Notes: generated by a model from the sequence alone, not told the origin. A DNA stretch of 64,000 nt from Bacteroidota bacterium (GCA_018268085.1 JAFDXE010000017.1:1-64000); one strand, 5' to 3'; positions 9,855-18,685 are shown, counted from the stretch's first letter. Numbers and translations are program-made.

Positions 9855-10169
9855 TTATAAATTACCCTGCAAACTTCTCCATCCTCCACCGTTATACACT
9901 TTCGTAAATCCATTGGAAATAAGCATGCTTTTCGCAGAGGCGCTTCGCATCCCGGATGCACAACAGGTGATTATTACTTTATTTTTGTCTTTTAGCTTTC
10001 CCAGGTTGCGGCTTAATTCATCTACAGGTATATTTATGGAGCCGGCTATATGCCCCCCACTGTATTCTCCCCTGCTTCTTACATCCAATATGAGTGCTCC
10101 TTCTTTTACCAGTTGAGCATAATCTGTTTTTGGTGATAGTCCTAATAAATTTTTAATCGATTGTATCAT
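9855..10169 (-). CDS. Rhodanese-like sulfurtransferase domain protein
   Basis: 104 residues, a single rhodanese domain. DVRSRGEYSGGHIAGSINIP and the active-site loop CCASGMRSA are visible, with the catalytic Cys in the CCASGMRS loop. It moves sulfane sulfur or acts as a persulfide carrier in the cytoplasm. It is the last gene of a four-gene minus-strand operon and overlaps the DUF6132 gene upstream by 4 bp (ATGA), which indicates translational coupling. Neighbours OsmC and DUF2892 support a role in reactive sulfur or oxidant handling (inference). Confidence 0.9.
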   Translation of the reverse strand: MIQSIKNLLGLSPKTDYAQLVKEGALILDVRSRGEYSGGHIAGSINIPVDELSRNLGKLKDKNKVIITCCASGMRSASAKSMLISNGFTKVYNGGGWRSLQGNL

Positions 10170-10372
10170 GGTTGTTTTTTTATTGTAGGTTGAAATATAT
10201 TAAAAAGCAGTCCGCCCATTAATCCGCCGTATAGCATGGTGTTCACCGGGTTGGAAGTGATCATGCATTTGCCGTTTGCACAACCAATCATTTTCCAGTA
10301 AATAAATCCTGCAATGATGCCGATCAATATACCGGCAATGGTTACCTTGTTTTTCTTAATGAATGATAACAT
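10166..10372 (-). CDS. DUF6132-like small membrane protein
   Basis: 68 residues with two hydrophobic segments (about 10-29 and 46-60). A cysteine pair sits in GCANGKCMITSNP between them, followed by YGGLMGGLLFN, a pattern I recognise from the small Bacteroidota DUF6132 family. Its function is unknown. It overlaps the rhodanese gene by 4 bp and lies 15 bp after osmC, so it is part of the redox operon. The cysteine pair facing one side of the membrane would fit a thiol or sulfur role (inference). Confidence 0.8.
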   Translation of the reverse strand: MLSFIKKNKVTIAGILIGIIAGFIYWKMIGCANGKCMITSNPVNTMLYGGLMGGLLFNIFQPTIKKQP

Positions 10373-10387
10373 AAAAATGCATTACAG

Positions 10388-10843
10388 TTATGCGTTTGCA
10401 GTTGGCTTGTTTGAAAAAACCAGCACTCCGTTGTATAATACTTCCCAGGTAACAGGTATTGCTTTTTTTAGCATATGGCTAACGCCGCAATATTTTTCCT
10501 GCGATACGGTAACAGCATTCAAAGCTGCTTCTTTATTTTCAGGAATACCTTTAAAATCATACACAACATGCATGGCAATATATTCTATGGGAGCTGTTTT
10601 GCTCAACTCTCCCTGAACTTTAATGTTTAATTCGGAAACCTCTTTACCTTCTTTACGCAGGATGGCTACTATGTCCATGCCTGTACATCCGGATAAGGCC
10701 GTCATCACAAATGGCTTTGGAATTGGCCCGTGATCTTCACCACCTACTCTTTCCGGGGCGTCCATAATAATGGTATGACCGTTTACCAGTGAATTAAACT
10801 GCATTTTCCCCATCCATTGTGTTTCTATTTCGTGCTGTGCCAT
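10388..10843 (-). CDS. OsmC family peroxiredoxin
   Basis: 151 residues with the OsmC/Ohr fold. Both redox cysteines are visible, in ALSGCTGMDIV and in EKYCGVSHML, and the length is normal. OsmC proteins reduce organic hydroperoxides or persulfides through these two cysteines in the cytoplasm. It lies 2 bp after the DUF2892 gene and 15 bp before the DUF6132 gene, in the same operon as the rhodanese. Confidence 0.92.
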   Translation of the reverse strand: MAQHEIETQWMGKMQFNSLVNGHTIIMDAPERVGGEDHGPIPKPFVMTALSGCTGMDIVAILRKEGKEVSELNIKVQGELSKTAPIEYIAMHVVYDFKGIPENKEAALNAVTVSQEKYCGVSHMLKKAIPVTWEVLYNGVLVFSNKPTANA

Positions 10844-10845
10844 AA

Positions 10846-11052
10846 CTATTTTTTTATTTTACAGGTGTTGATTCCAAAAATGGTATATAAAGGACAAAAA
10901 CTAATAAATGACGTAAGTGCAAATACGGCAGCTACTACAACGAGAACGATGCCCAATGTACCTTCAACGATCCCTGTAAAGTACAATACTGCAAATACGG
11001 CGGCTATTATCAGCCGGACAATTCTGTCTGTTGAACCCATATTCTTTTTCAT
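10846..11052 (-). CDS. DUF2892 (YgaP transmembrane-like) small membrane protein
   Basis: 68 residues. The start reads MKKNMGSTDRIVRL, with a second possible Met at residue 5. Two transmembrane helices (about 13-30 and 33-52) and the FCPLYTIFGINTCK ending with two cysteines match the DUF2892 family. That domain is fused to rhodanese in YgaP; here the two are separate genes of the same operon. This is the first gene of the operon, 39 bp after a TAAATTTG -7 box. Confidence 0.88.
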   Translation of the reverse strand: MKKNMGSTDRIVRLIIAAVFAVLYFTGIVEGTLGIVLVVVAAVFALTSFISFCPLYTIFGINTCKIKK

Positions 11053-11091
11053 AAATAAAATTTAGATGGTTATCTGATGATGATTACACTA

Positions 11092-11099
11092 CAAATTTA
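11092..11099 (-). promoter_or_regulatory. -7 box of the DUF2892-OsmC-rhodanese operon
   Basis: The minus strand reads TAAATTTG (TANNTTTG). No -33 TTTG is visible; instead a Crp/Fnr-like palindrome lies where an activator would bind. Confidence 0.55.
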
Positions 11100-11121
11100 T
11101 TGTGGTTAATTATTATATAAC

Positions 11122-11135
11122 GTGATCTTGGTCAC
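11122..11135. promoter_or_regulatory. Crp/Fnr-type binding site candidate
   Basis: GTGATCTTGGTCAC is a GTGA-N6-TCAC palindrome of the Crp/Fnr superfamily type. Its centre lies about 41 bp upstream of the start point predicted from the -7 box at 11092-11099, the classical class II activator position. Together with the missing -33 box, this suggests activator-dependent expression. The regulator is not in the window. Confidence 0.5.
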
Positions 11136-11139
11136 ACCG

Positions 11140-11430
11140 GTAATTATTAGTACCGATGGGTTATTAACTATTTATGCAGGTGTTTAGGGAAAAGGTAAAG
11201 GCTGACAGAAGGACCAGGTTTTAATATTATTTCAAAGAGGACTATATTTTTTAACGCTGCCAAGTGGTGAATTCAAACGCAGCATTCCGCTGATCCTGGT
11301 AAGAATTACAAGGCAACATGCAGCACATACGTAAGATTTCTGTGAAATATCATTTTCCAAAATTTACAGGCATCAGCATTAAATCGGATGTGCTATTTGT
11401 TTAACTATTACAACAAACCATCATTCATTT
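11140..11430. other. Intergenic stretch without recognisable feature
   Basis: About 290 bp between the Crp/Fnr-like site and the GH97 remnant. I see no convincing reading frame, RNA or repeat. It may hold more strongly decayed upstream parts of the GH97 gene, but I cannot support that from the bases. Confidence 0.4.
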
Positions 11431-11935
11431 ATGATACGCCCGGAATATTTCACATCATCCTGAACCAATTTGTACCAGCCGTACCTACAGGATACATACT
11501 ACGTTTGCGAAACAACTCGCTTTATATGTTACGTTGTACAATCCGCTGCAAATAGCTGCCGATCTTCCCGAAAACTATGAACAGCTCGAAGATGCCTTTA
11601 AGTTTATAGAAGATGTAGCCCAGACTGGGATGACAGCAAAATACCGGAAGCCGAACCCGGGATTATGTAACGATTGCCCGTAAAGCCTAAGGAACCGCAA
11701 ACTGGTTTATTGGTGGTATAACGGATGAGCATAGCCGAACTTCAGTGATTGATTTTAATTTCCTGGACGCAGGAAAAAAGTACGTGGCTACAATTTATCG
11801 TGATGCAAACAATGCCGAGTGGGAGCAGAATCCAGAAGCGTACACAATTGAAAGAAAGTGGTGACAGGCAAAACGAAGTTACCTGTTAAACCTGCGGCGG
11901 GTGGAGGGTTTGCGGCTAGTGTTGTTCCATTGTAA
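11431..11935 (+). pseudogene. Decayed C-terminal part of a GH97 (SusB-like) alpha-glucosidase
   Basis: Read across several frameshifts and in-frame stops, the plus strand gives, in order: DTPGIFHIILNQFVP, TFAKQLALYVTLYNPLQ, AADLPENYEQLEDAFKFI, DWDDSKIPEAEPG, DYVTIARKA, NWFIGGITDEHSRTSVID, LDAGKKYVATIYRDA, EWEQNPEAYTIE, VVTGKTKLPVK and GGGFAASVV, then a stop. These match the conserved C-terminal third of GH97 enzymes such as Bacteroides SusB. At least four reading-frame lesions are needed, and the N-terminal two thirds are absent, so the gene is dead. It lies just before the galactan operon. Confidence 0.85.
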
Positions 11936-11981
11936 ACCAACATTCATTTTTAATGAATTTCTTGTTTTAGAACAAAACACC

Positions 11982-11989
11982 TACATTTA
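11982..11989 (+). promoter_or_regulatory. Likely -7 box of the galactan operon
   Basis: TACATTTA matches TANNTTTG at 7 of 8 positions and has a TTG 17 bp upstream. It directly abuts the LacI-type operator, so a bound repressor would cover the start point. Confidence 0.5.
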
Positions 11990-12004
11990 TGCAATCGATT
12001 GCAT
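11989..12004. promoter_or_regulatory. LacI-family operator (perfect 16-bp palindrome)
   Basis: ATGCAATCGATTGCAT is a perfect inverted repeat with the central CG step typical of LacI/GalR operators. It lies between the predicted -7 box and the ATG at 12008 of the LacI-family gene, so autorepression of the whole operon is expected. Confidence 0.8.
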
Positions 12005-12007
12005 AAA

Positions 12008-13033
12008 ATGAGCCTTACAGTTACCATTGCCGATATCGCCCAAAAATTACACACAACGCCGGGAACAATATCCCGGGCACTTAACAACCATCCCGGCATC
12101 AGCGAAAAAACAAAACAACAGGTGCTAAAAGTTGCCGCACAGATGAACTATCGCCGCAACAGCATCGCTTCATCACTTCGTTCAGGGCAAACCGGCATCA
12201 TCGGCGTGATTATTCCCAGTGCGGAAATAAATTTCTTTGGCTCTGTAGTACATGGCATCGAAACCATGGCCAACAAAAACGGTTACAATGTACTTATCTA
12301 TCAATCAAACGAATCCAGAGAACATGAACAAAAAGGCATTGAAACATTCCTGAATGCAAGAGTGGACGGGATCATGATTTCCATGGCTAAGGAAACAACA
12401 GACTACAAACATTTCCTGGATGCAAAGAAAACCAAAACACCAATCGTATTCTTCGACAGGGCCGATGATCAGCTACCAATAGATTCTGTTACCATCAATG
12501 ATTATAAAGGGGCATTTATAGCAACCACTCATTTGATCGAACAGGGATACAAGAAAATCGCACACATTTCAGGCCCGTTGCACATGCCGGTTTTCAAATC
12601 ACGTGTAGAAGGATACAAAGCAGCATTAAAAAAGAAAGGGATAAAGCAGGATACAAATTTAATTTTTGAAGGTGACGTGTCTATTGAAGCAGGCAGAAAA
12701 GCAATTCGGCATTTTCTTTCTGGTAAAAATAAACCCGATGCAATATTTGCCGTAGAAGATTTTACCGCACTGGGCGCCATAAAAGAATTAAAAGAAAGGA
12801 ACATTCTTATTCCGCAACAGGTTGGCGTGATCGGGTTTGCCAATGAAAATTTCGGGGAACACATTACACCTTCTCTCTCTACCATAGATCAGCAAACAGT
12901 TACAATGGGTAAAGAATCGTTCAACCTTATGCTGAATCTTATAGAGAAAAAGGGATCATCAAAAAAAACAATTCATAGAAAAATCTTAGAGCCGGTGCCG
13001 GTATTCAGGGAATCATCTATGAAAAAAAAGTAA
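12008..13033 (+). CDS. LacI/GalR family transcriptional regulator
   Basis: 341 residues. The N-terminal helix-turn-helix TIADIAQKLHTTPGTISRALN and hinge helix (NSIASSLRSGQTGIIGVIIP) are followed by a periplasmic-binding-protein-like effector domain (GYKKIAHISGP, SRVEGYKAAL, PDAIFAVEDFTALGAIKEL). The ATG at 12008 is chosen over an in-frame TTG at 11999 because it puts the usual short segment before the HTH and because the TTG lies inside the operator palindrome. It is the first gene of the galactan operon, 9 bp before the GH53 gene. It is inferred to repress the operon until galactose or a galacto-oligosaccharide binds. Confidence 0.92.
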   Translation: MSLTVTIADIAQKLHTTPGTISRALNNHPGISEKTKQQVLKVAAQMNYRRNSIASSLRSGQTGIIGVIIPSAEINFFGSVVHGIETMANKNGYNVLIYQSNESREHEQKGIETFLNARVDGIMISMAKETTDYKHFLDAKKTKTPIVFFDRADDQLPIDSVTINDYKGAFIATTHLIEQGYKKIAHISGPLHMPVFKSRVEGYKAALKKKGIKQDTNLIFEGDVSIEAGRKAIRHFLSGKNKPDAIFAVEDFTALGAIKELKERNILIPQQVGVIGFANENFGEHITPSLSTIDQQTVTMGKESFNLMLNLIEKKGSSKKTIHRKILEPVPVFRESSMKKK

Positions 13034-13042
13034 AATAAATAC

Positions 13043-14089
13043 ATGAAAATGTTTCAATTCATCCTGCAAATAGCACTCTTAATGTACATGCCTGCCTGTA
13101 AAAAGGCTGCACAGGGTAACAACACTACAAATCCAATTGCAACCACGCCTACAGACACTGCTACATTTTTTGCAAAAGGAGCAGACGTTAGCTGGGTTAC
13201 GGAAATGGAATCGCAGGGAATAAAATTTTATAATAGCGCTAACAACGAAACGGAATGTATGCAATTATTGCAATCAGTAGGAATGAATGCAATTCGACTG
13301 AGGGTTTGGGTTAATCCCACCGATCATTGGTGCGATCAAAATGATTTACTTAATAAAGCTATTCGTGCGAAAAATCTTGGTATGAAAATCCTCCTCGATT
13401 TTCACTACAGCGATGTTTGGGCTGATCCCGGCAACCAGACAAAACCTGCTCTTTGGAACACCGCATCTTTCAACGACCTGAAGGACTCTGTTTACCAACA
13501 TACCTATCGTGTAATGAATGTTCTCAAACAAAATGGTATTACACCCGAATGGGTGCAGGTAGGTAATGAAACAAATGATGGCATGCTCTGGCCCGATGGA
13601 AAAGCGTCTGCTAATATGGCTGCCTTCACTCAATTAATCAACAAAGGATACGACGCTGTAAAAGCGGTGAGCAATTCCTCCAAAGTGATCGTTCACATTT
13701 CAAACGGTTATGACAACAACCTGTTTCGCTGGATATTTGATGGCCTCACTTCCAATGGAGGTAAATGGGATATTACAGGAATGTCGCTCTACCCTTCTCC
13801 TTCCGACTGGCAGTTGAAAAATAGCCAGTGCGTATCTAATATGGCTGATATGGTAAGCCGGTACAATAAACCGGTGATGATCTGTGAAGTGGGCATGAGC
13901 TGGGATCAACCTGCGGAGTGTAAATCTTTTATCTCCGACCTGATTACAAAAGTAAAAGCACTTCCCAATAAAAAAGGCCTGGGCGTTTTTTATTGGGAAC
14001 CGGAAGCATACAATAACTGGAAGGGATATACGCTTGGTGCATTTGATAACGCAGGTAAACCCTCTTCAGCATTGGATGCATTTCATTAA
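13043..14089 (+). CDS. GH53 endo-beta-1,4-galactanase, lipoprotein
   Basis: 348 residues. The N-terminal lipobox (LLMYMPAC, Cys at about 19) anchors it to a membrane, probably the outer one. The catalytic TIM barrel of family GH53 follows, with GADVSWVTEMESQG, RLRVWVNP and LLDFHYSDVWADPGNQTKP. The acid/base Glu176 lies in QVGNETNDG and the nucleophile Glu282 in ICEVGMSW. It cuts beta-1,4-galactan or type I arabinogalactan side chains of pectin into galacto-oligosaccharides. It sits between the LacI regulator and a gene that carries a second GH53 domain. Confidence 0.93.
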   Translation: MKMFQFILQIALLMYMPACKKAAQGNNTTNPIATTPTDTATFFAKGADVSWVTEMESQGIKFYNSANNETECMQLLQSVGMNAIRLRVWVNPTDHWCDQNDLLNKAIRAKNLGMKILLDFHYSDVWADPGNQTKPALWNTASFNDLKDSVYQHTYRVMNVLKQNGITPEWVQVGNETNDGMLWPDGKASANMAAFTQLINKGYDAVKAVSNSSKVIVHISNGYDNNLFRWIFDGLTSNGGKWDITGMSLYPSPSDWQLKNSQCVSNMADMVSRYNKPVMICEVGMSWDQPAECKSFISDLITKVKALPNKKGLGVFYWEPEAYNNWKGYTLGAFDNAGKPSSALDAFH

Positions 14090-14106
14090 ACCGAACATTT
14101 ACAATT

Positions 14107-17100
14107 ATGACCAGGATTATATTCATTGCTATTCATCTGTTTTTATTTGCCGGTAATACATGGGCGCAACGAACTAAAATGAATTTTGATACCAACTGGA
14201 AATTCGCCTTCGGTAACGCTAATGATCCTTACAGGGATTTTAATTTTGGTATCGCTACTATATTTTCGAAAACAGGCAGCGCCGTTACTACAGCCATTGA
14301 TCCTGCATTTAACGACAGCAACTGGCGTTCATTATCGGTACCGCACGATTGGGCTGTTGAACTTCCTTTTGAAAAATCAACAAATTTCGATGTGCAATCA
14401 CATGGCTGTAAACCCGTAGGCGGCGCCTATCCTGAAACAAGCATCGGTTGGTACAGGAAACATTTTACGGTTGCCGCAGCAGATTCACAACAAAGATTCC
14501 GCGTTCAATTCGATGGTGTATTCCGTGATGCTTCGTTCTGGATCAATGGTTTTTACCTCGGCAATCATAAAAGCGGTTACACAGGTATCAGCTACGACAT
14601 AACCGATTATCTCCGTTACGACAAAGAAAATGTACTTGTTGTAAGAGTTGATGCAACGCAATATGAAGGATGGTTCTATGAAGGCGCTGGCATTTACCGG
14701 CATGTTTGGCTCAATCAATATAATCCCATACATCTTTCCGAACACCCGGTTTTTGTGTATAGCAATTCAGAAAAGAACAAGGCTATCGTTCATATAGAAT
14801 CTACTGTACATAATGATTCAAACACCCCATCATCCATAACTGTGTCGGCTATTATTACCAACAGGGATGGAAAACTGGTAGGCAAAACACCCGAACTTCC
14901 CGTTGCATTAACTGCTGGCGGGGAAAGGTCAGTTCAACAACAACTAACGGTAACCAACCCACGATTATGGTCGCTCGAAGATCCGTATCTGTATCGTGTA
15001 ATTTCAATAGTAAAGATCAATCGAAAAACAATTGATACCGCTAATTACCGGTTCGGCATCAGAACCATTACCATTAACAATAAGGGTGTATTCCTCAATG
15101 GTAAATATGTAAAAATAAAAGGAACGAACAACCACCAGGATCATGCCGGTGTTGGAACTGCCCTCCCCGATTACCTGCAATACTACCGGGTATTTTTGTT
15201 GAAACAGATGGGCTCCAATGCTTATCGTACCAGTCATAACCCACCTACGCCCGAATTACTGGATGCCTGCGACAGCCTCGGTATGCTGGTACTGGATGAG
15301 AACCGTTTGCTTAACAGTAGTCCGCAATATCTCGATGATCTTGAATGGCTGATCAAACGCGACCGCAGCCGTGCTTCTGTTTTCATGTGGTCGATAGGTA
15401 ATGAAGAAGGTTGGGTGCAAGGCAATCGTACAGGAAAAAAAATAGCAGCTACCTTACTAGCCAAACAACGGCAACTGGATCCAACCAGGATTAGTACTTA
15501 TGCGGCAGACATGCCCAATGAGTTTAAAGGTATCAATGAAGTAATTCCCGTTCGTGGATTTAATTACAGGGAATATGCAGTTGCAGACTACCATCGTGAC
15601 CACCCCCTGCAACCACTGCTCGGAACAGAAATGGGCAGCACTGTTACTACCCGTGGCGAATACACGAAAGACACTGTGCGTTGTTATTTACCCGACCAGG
15701 ACATTACTGCACCCTGGTGGGCAAGCACTGCTGAAACCTGGTGGAAACTTGCCGGCCCGAATGAATTCTGGCTGGGAGGTTTTGTGTGGACAGGACTCGA
15801 TTACCGCGGTGAGCCTACTCCTTTTCAATGGCCCAATATCAATTCACATTTCGGAATCATGGATGTTTGCGGCTTCCCGAAAAATATTTATTACTATTAT
15901 CAGTCGTGGTGGACAAACAAAGATGTACTGCATATATCACCACACTGGAATCATGCCGGTAACGAAGGCAAACCCATTGATGTTTGGGTAAACAGCAATG
16001 CCGACAATGTAGAATTGTTCTTAAATAAAAAAAGCCTGGGCAAAAAAGACATGCCCCGAAATGGCCACCTGCAATGGAATGTAAATTATGAACCCGGAAC
16101 GCTGGAAGCCATCGCATTCAAGAAAGGAAAAATAATAACTACCACAGTAGAAACAACCGGCAAAGCTGTTGAGTTGGTTGTTAGCCCGTATAAAACTACC
16201 ATGCTGGCCGATGGTAAAGATGTAACAGTGATTAACATCAGTGCTATTGATGCAGCCGGACGGGAAGTTCCGGATGTTAACAAGCCCGTGAAATTTACTG
16301 TTACGGGCGATGCGAAAATTATTGGTGTTGGGAATGGCGATCCAAGCAGCCACGAAAAAGATTCGTATAACGATACCGTTGCTTACCGGCAATTATTCAA
16401 TGGAAAATGCCAGGTAATCGTGCAATCCGGTAAATCTGTTTCGTCAATTCATTTTGAAGCAAGTGCCGACAGCATGTGGACTGCAGGCACCGACATCATG
16501 ACGATTCAACCCGGAGTGGCACACAATGTAACGGCTTCGGATAACCGCTTTCCAACGGTTCCATTTAAACCGGTTACCGTAGATAAAATGATTGGAGCCG
16601 ACATCTCTTTTCTGCCTGAACTGGAAAATAAGGGAATGAAATTCTACGACAACGACGGAACGCCGGGAGATCCTATCACCATACTGAAAAAGCATGGATT
16701 GAATTATATCCGCCTGAGAATTTTTAACGACCCTGCAAGCGACAGCGGCTACTCCCCCCGGTTAGGTTTCTGCGATCTTGAACATACTAAACAAATGGCC
16801 AGGCGAATAAAAGCTGCAGGCATGAAACTCCTCCTCGATTTTCATTACAGCGACAACTGGGCAGATCCCCAGAAACAATGGATGCCCGCTGCCTGGCGAA
16901 ATAAAACACTCCCCGAATTGAAACTCGCTGTATATAATTATACTCAATTGGTGATGCGTGCGCTGAAAGAACAGGGAACCACTCCGGATATGGTACAGGC
17001 AGGAAATGAAATTAATCATGGAATGATATGGCCTACTGGCAGCATCAACAACCTGGATAGTCTCGCACAACTCATGTATGCAGGTATCCAGGCGGTAAAA

Positions 17101-17493
17101 TCAGTGTCTCCGTCGACAGCGATCATGATCCATATTGCCCTGGGCGGACAGAACGATGAATCCCGCTTCTTTCTTGATAACATGATTAGCCGTGGAATAG
17201 ATTTCGATGTGATTGGCTTATCGTATTACCCGAGATGGCACAATACACTCGCAGATCTTGAATACAATCTGAATGACCTGGCCACCAGGTATAACAAAGA
17301 TGTGATCGTTGTAGAATATTCACATAAGAAAAAAGAGATTGCTGATATTGCTTTTGCAGTAACTGATAATAAAGGAAAAGGCACCTGCATTTGGGAACCA
17401 TTGAATACCTGGGAAAGTTTTTTTGACAAAGACGGCAAAGCAAATGCACTATTATTGCTGTATGATGAAATGGCAAAAAAATACCTGGAATAA
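14107..17493 (+). CDS. GH2 beta-galactosidase fused to a C-terminal GH53 galactanase domain
   Basis: 1128 residues with a signal peptide (1-20, ending TWAQ). The N-terminal GH2 part has a jelly-roll sugar-binding domain (about 55-215), an Ig-like domain and a TIM barrel with acid/base Glu433 (WSIGNEEG) and nucleophile Glu508 (LLGTEMGST). Beta-sandwich domains follow (about 625-815). Residues about 825-1128 form a full GH53 domain (GADISFLPELENKG, LLLDFHYSDNWADP) with Glu968 (AGNEINHG) and Glu1070 (VVEYSH) both kept. One exported protein could therefore cut galactan internally and release galactose. The GH2-GH53 fusion is unusual. Lies 17 bp after the GH53 gene. Confidence 0.9.
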   Translation: MTRIIFIAIHLFLFAGNTWAQRTKMNFDTNWKFAFGNANDPYRDFNFGIATIFSKTGSAVTTAIDPAFNDSNWRSLSVPHDWAVELPFEKSTNFDVQSHGCKPVGGAYPETSIGWYRKHFTVAAADSQQRFRVQFDGVFRDASFWINGFYLGNHKSGYTGISYDITDYLRYDKENVLVVRVDATQYEGWFYEGAGIYRHVWLNQYNPIHLSEHPVFVYSNSEKNKAIVHIESTVHNDSNTPSSITVSAIITNRDGKLVGKTPELPVALTAGGERSVQQQLTVTNPRLWSLEDPYLYRVISIVKINRKTIDTANYRFGIRTITINNKGVFLNGKYVKIKGTNNHQDHAGVGTALPDYLQYYRVFLLKQMGSNAYRTSHNPPTPELLDACDSLGMLVLDENRLLNSSPQYLDDLEWLIKRDRSRASVFMWSIGNEEGWVQGNRTGKKIAATLLAKQRQLDPTRISTYAADMPNEFKGINEVIPVRGFNYREYAVADYHRDHPLQPLLGTEMGSTVTTRGEYTKDTVRCYLPDQDITAPWWASTAETWWKLAGPNEFWLGGFVWTGLDYRGEPTPFQWPNINSHFGIMDVCGFPKNIYYYYQSWWTNKDVLHISPHWNHAGNEGKPIDVWVNSNADNVELFLNKKSLGKKDMPRNGHLQWNVNYEPGTLEAIAFKKGKIITTTVETTGKAVELVVSPYKTTMLADGKDVTVINISAIDAAGREVPDVNKPVKFTVTGDAKIIGVGNGDPSSHEKDSYNDTVAYRQLFNGKCQVIVQSGKSVSSIHFEASADSMWTAGTDIMTIQPGVAHNVTASDNRFPTVPFKPVTVDKMIGADISFLPELENKGMKFYDNDGTPGDPITILKKHGLNYIRLRIFNDPASDSGYSPRLGFCDLEHTKQMARRIKAAGMKLLLDFHYSDNWADPQKQWMPAAWRNKTLPELKLAVYNYTQLVMRALKEQGTTPDMVQAGNEINHGMIWPTGSINNLDSLAQLMYAGIQAVKSVSPSTAIMIHIALGGQNDESRFFLDNMISRGIDFDVIGLSYYPRWHNTLADLEYNLNDLATRYNKDVIVVEYSHKKKEIADIAFAVTDNKGKGTCIWEPLNTWESFFDKDGKANALLLLYDEMAKKYLE

Positions 17494-17536
17494 ACGGTCT
17501 GTTACTAAATGATCACCTGCCAATAAAACGTTCACT

Positions 17537-18685
17537 ATGTTCGAATCTATTGTAAAAACATTTACTGAAAAATATAACACAACACCCAGGATATTCCGTT
17601 CACCAGGCCGGGTAAATATCATTGGTGAACATACAGATTACAACGAAGGATTTGTATTGCCTGGAGCTATCAATAAACATATCTGGGTTGGAATTGGCAA
17701 ACGAAACGACAATAAGATCAATTTGTTTGCGAGTGATTTTAATGAACTGCATTCATTCGATGTAACCACTATACAACGCTCTTCAGTTCAATGGACGAAT
17801 TATATTCTAGGTGTAGTGGATCAATTACAAAAAGCGGGTTATACCCTAACAGGATTTAACCTTGTTATCGACGGAGATGTTCCTGTTGGCGCCGGCCTCT
17901 CCTCTTCTGCTGCAGTTGAATGTGCAGTAATCTATGCATTGAATGAATTGTTTGCATTGCACATAGATAAATTAAAAATGGTTCACATGGCACAAAAAGC
18001 AGAACATACTTTTGCAGGTGTGCAATGTGGCATCATGGATCAGTTTGCAAGCATGATGGGTAAGAAAGACCATGTAATTAAACTCGATTGCCGTTCACTG
18101 AGCTATGAATACATTCCCTGTAATCTTGAAGGCTACAAAATTGTATTGTTCAACAGCAACGTAAAACACAACCTGGCATCAACTGAATACAATGTACGCA
18201 GGCAACAGTGTGAACAGGGAGTGCATATGCTTCAACAATTTTACCCGGAAATAAAAAGCTTAAGAGATGTAAACATGAAAATGCTGGATGAGCATATCGC
18301 TGTTGCTGATCCGCTGATTTACCAGCGATGTAAATATGTAGTTGAAGAAAATGCCCGCCTTCTAATGGCTTGTGATTATTTAACCAAAGGAAATATTCCA
18401 GCGTTAGGAAAGAAGATATTTGAATCGCATGAAGGATTAAGTAAAGACTACGAGGTTAGTTGTAAAGAGCTCGATTTTCTTGTTGATCTCGTAAAAATTA
18501 ATCCAGCCGTAGCAGGCGCCAGGATGATGGGCGGCGGATTTGGCGGCTGTACCATTAATCTTGTAAAAGAAGATGCTATTGAAAAATTAATTGATTCGGT
18601 TAAAATGATCTATGAAAAGGAAACCAGGCTTCCGTTAACAAGTTACATTGCGGAGATAGATAACGGCACATCGGAAGTTAATTAA
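17537..18685 (+). CDS. galK: Galactokinase GalK
   Basis: 382 residues, the normal length. GHMP-kinase motifs are visible: the N-terminal galactokinase signature GRVNIIGEHTDYNEG (residues 22-36), the ATP loop VPVGAGLSSSAAVE and the C-terminal MGGGFGGCTINL. It phosphorylates alpha-D-galactose to galactose-1-phosphate in the cytoplasm, the first intracellular step after import by the adjacent symporter. galT and galE are not in the window. Confidence 0.96.
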   Translation: MFESIVKTFTEKYNTTPRIFRSPGRVNIIGEHTDYNEGFVLPGAINKHIWVGIGKRNDNKINLFASDFNELHSFDVTTIQRSSVQWTNYILGVVDQLQKAGYTLTGFNLVIDGDVPVGAGLSSSAAVECAVIYALNELFALHIDKLKMVHMAQKAEHTFAGVQCGIMDQFASMMGKKDHVIKLDCRSLSYEYIPCNLEGYKIVLFNSNVKHNLASTEYNVRRQQCEQGVHMLQQFYPEIKSLRDVNMKMLDEHIAVADPLIYQRCKYVVEENARLLMACDYLTKGNIPALGKKIFESHEGLSKDYEVSCKELDFLVDLVKINPAVAGARMMGGGFGGCTINLVKEDAIEKLIDSVKMIYEKETRLPLTSYIAEIDNGTSEVN

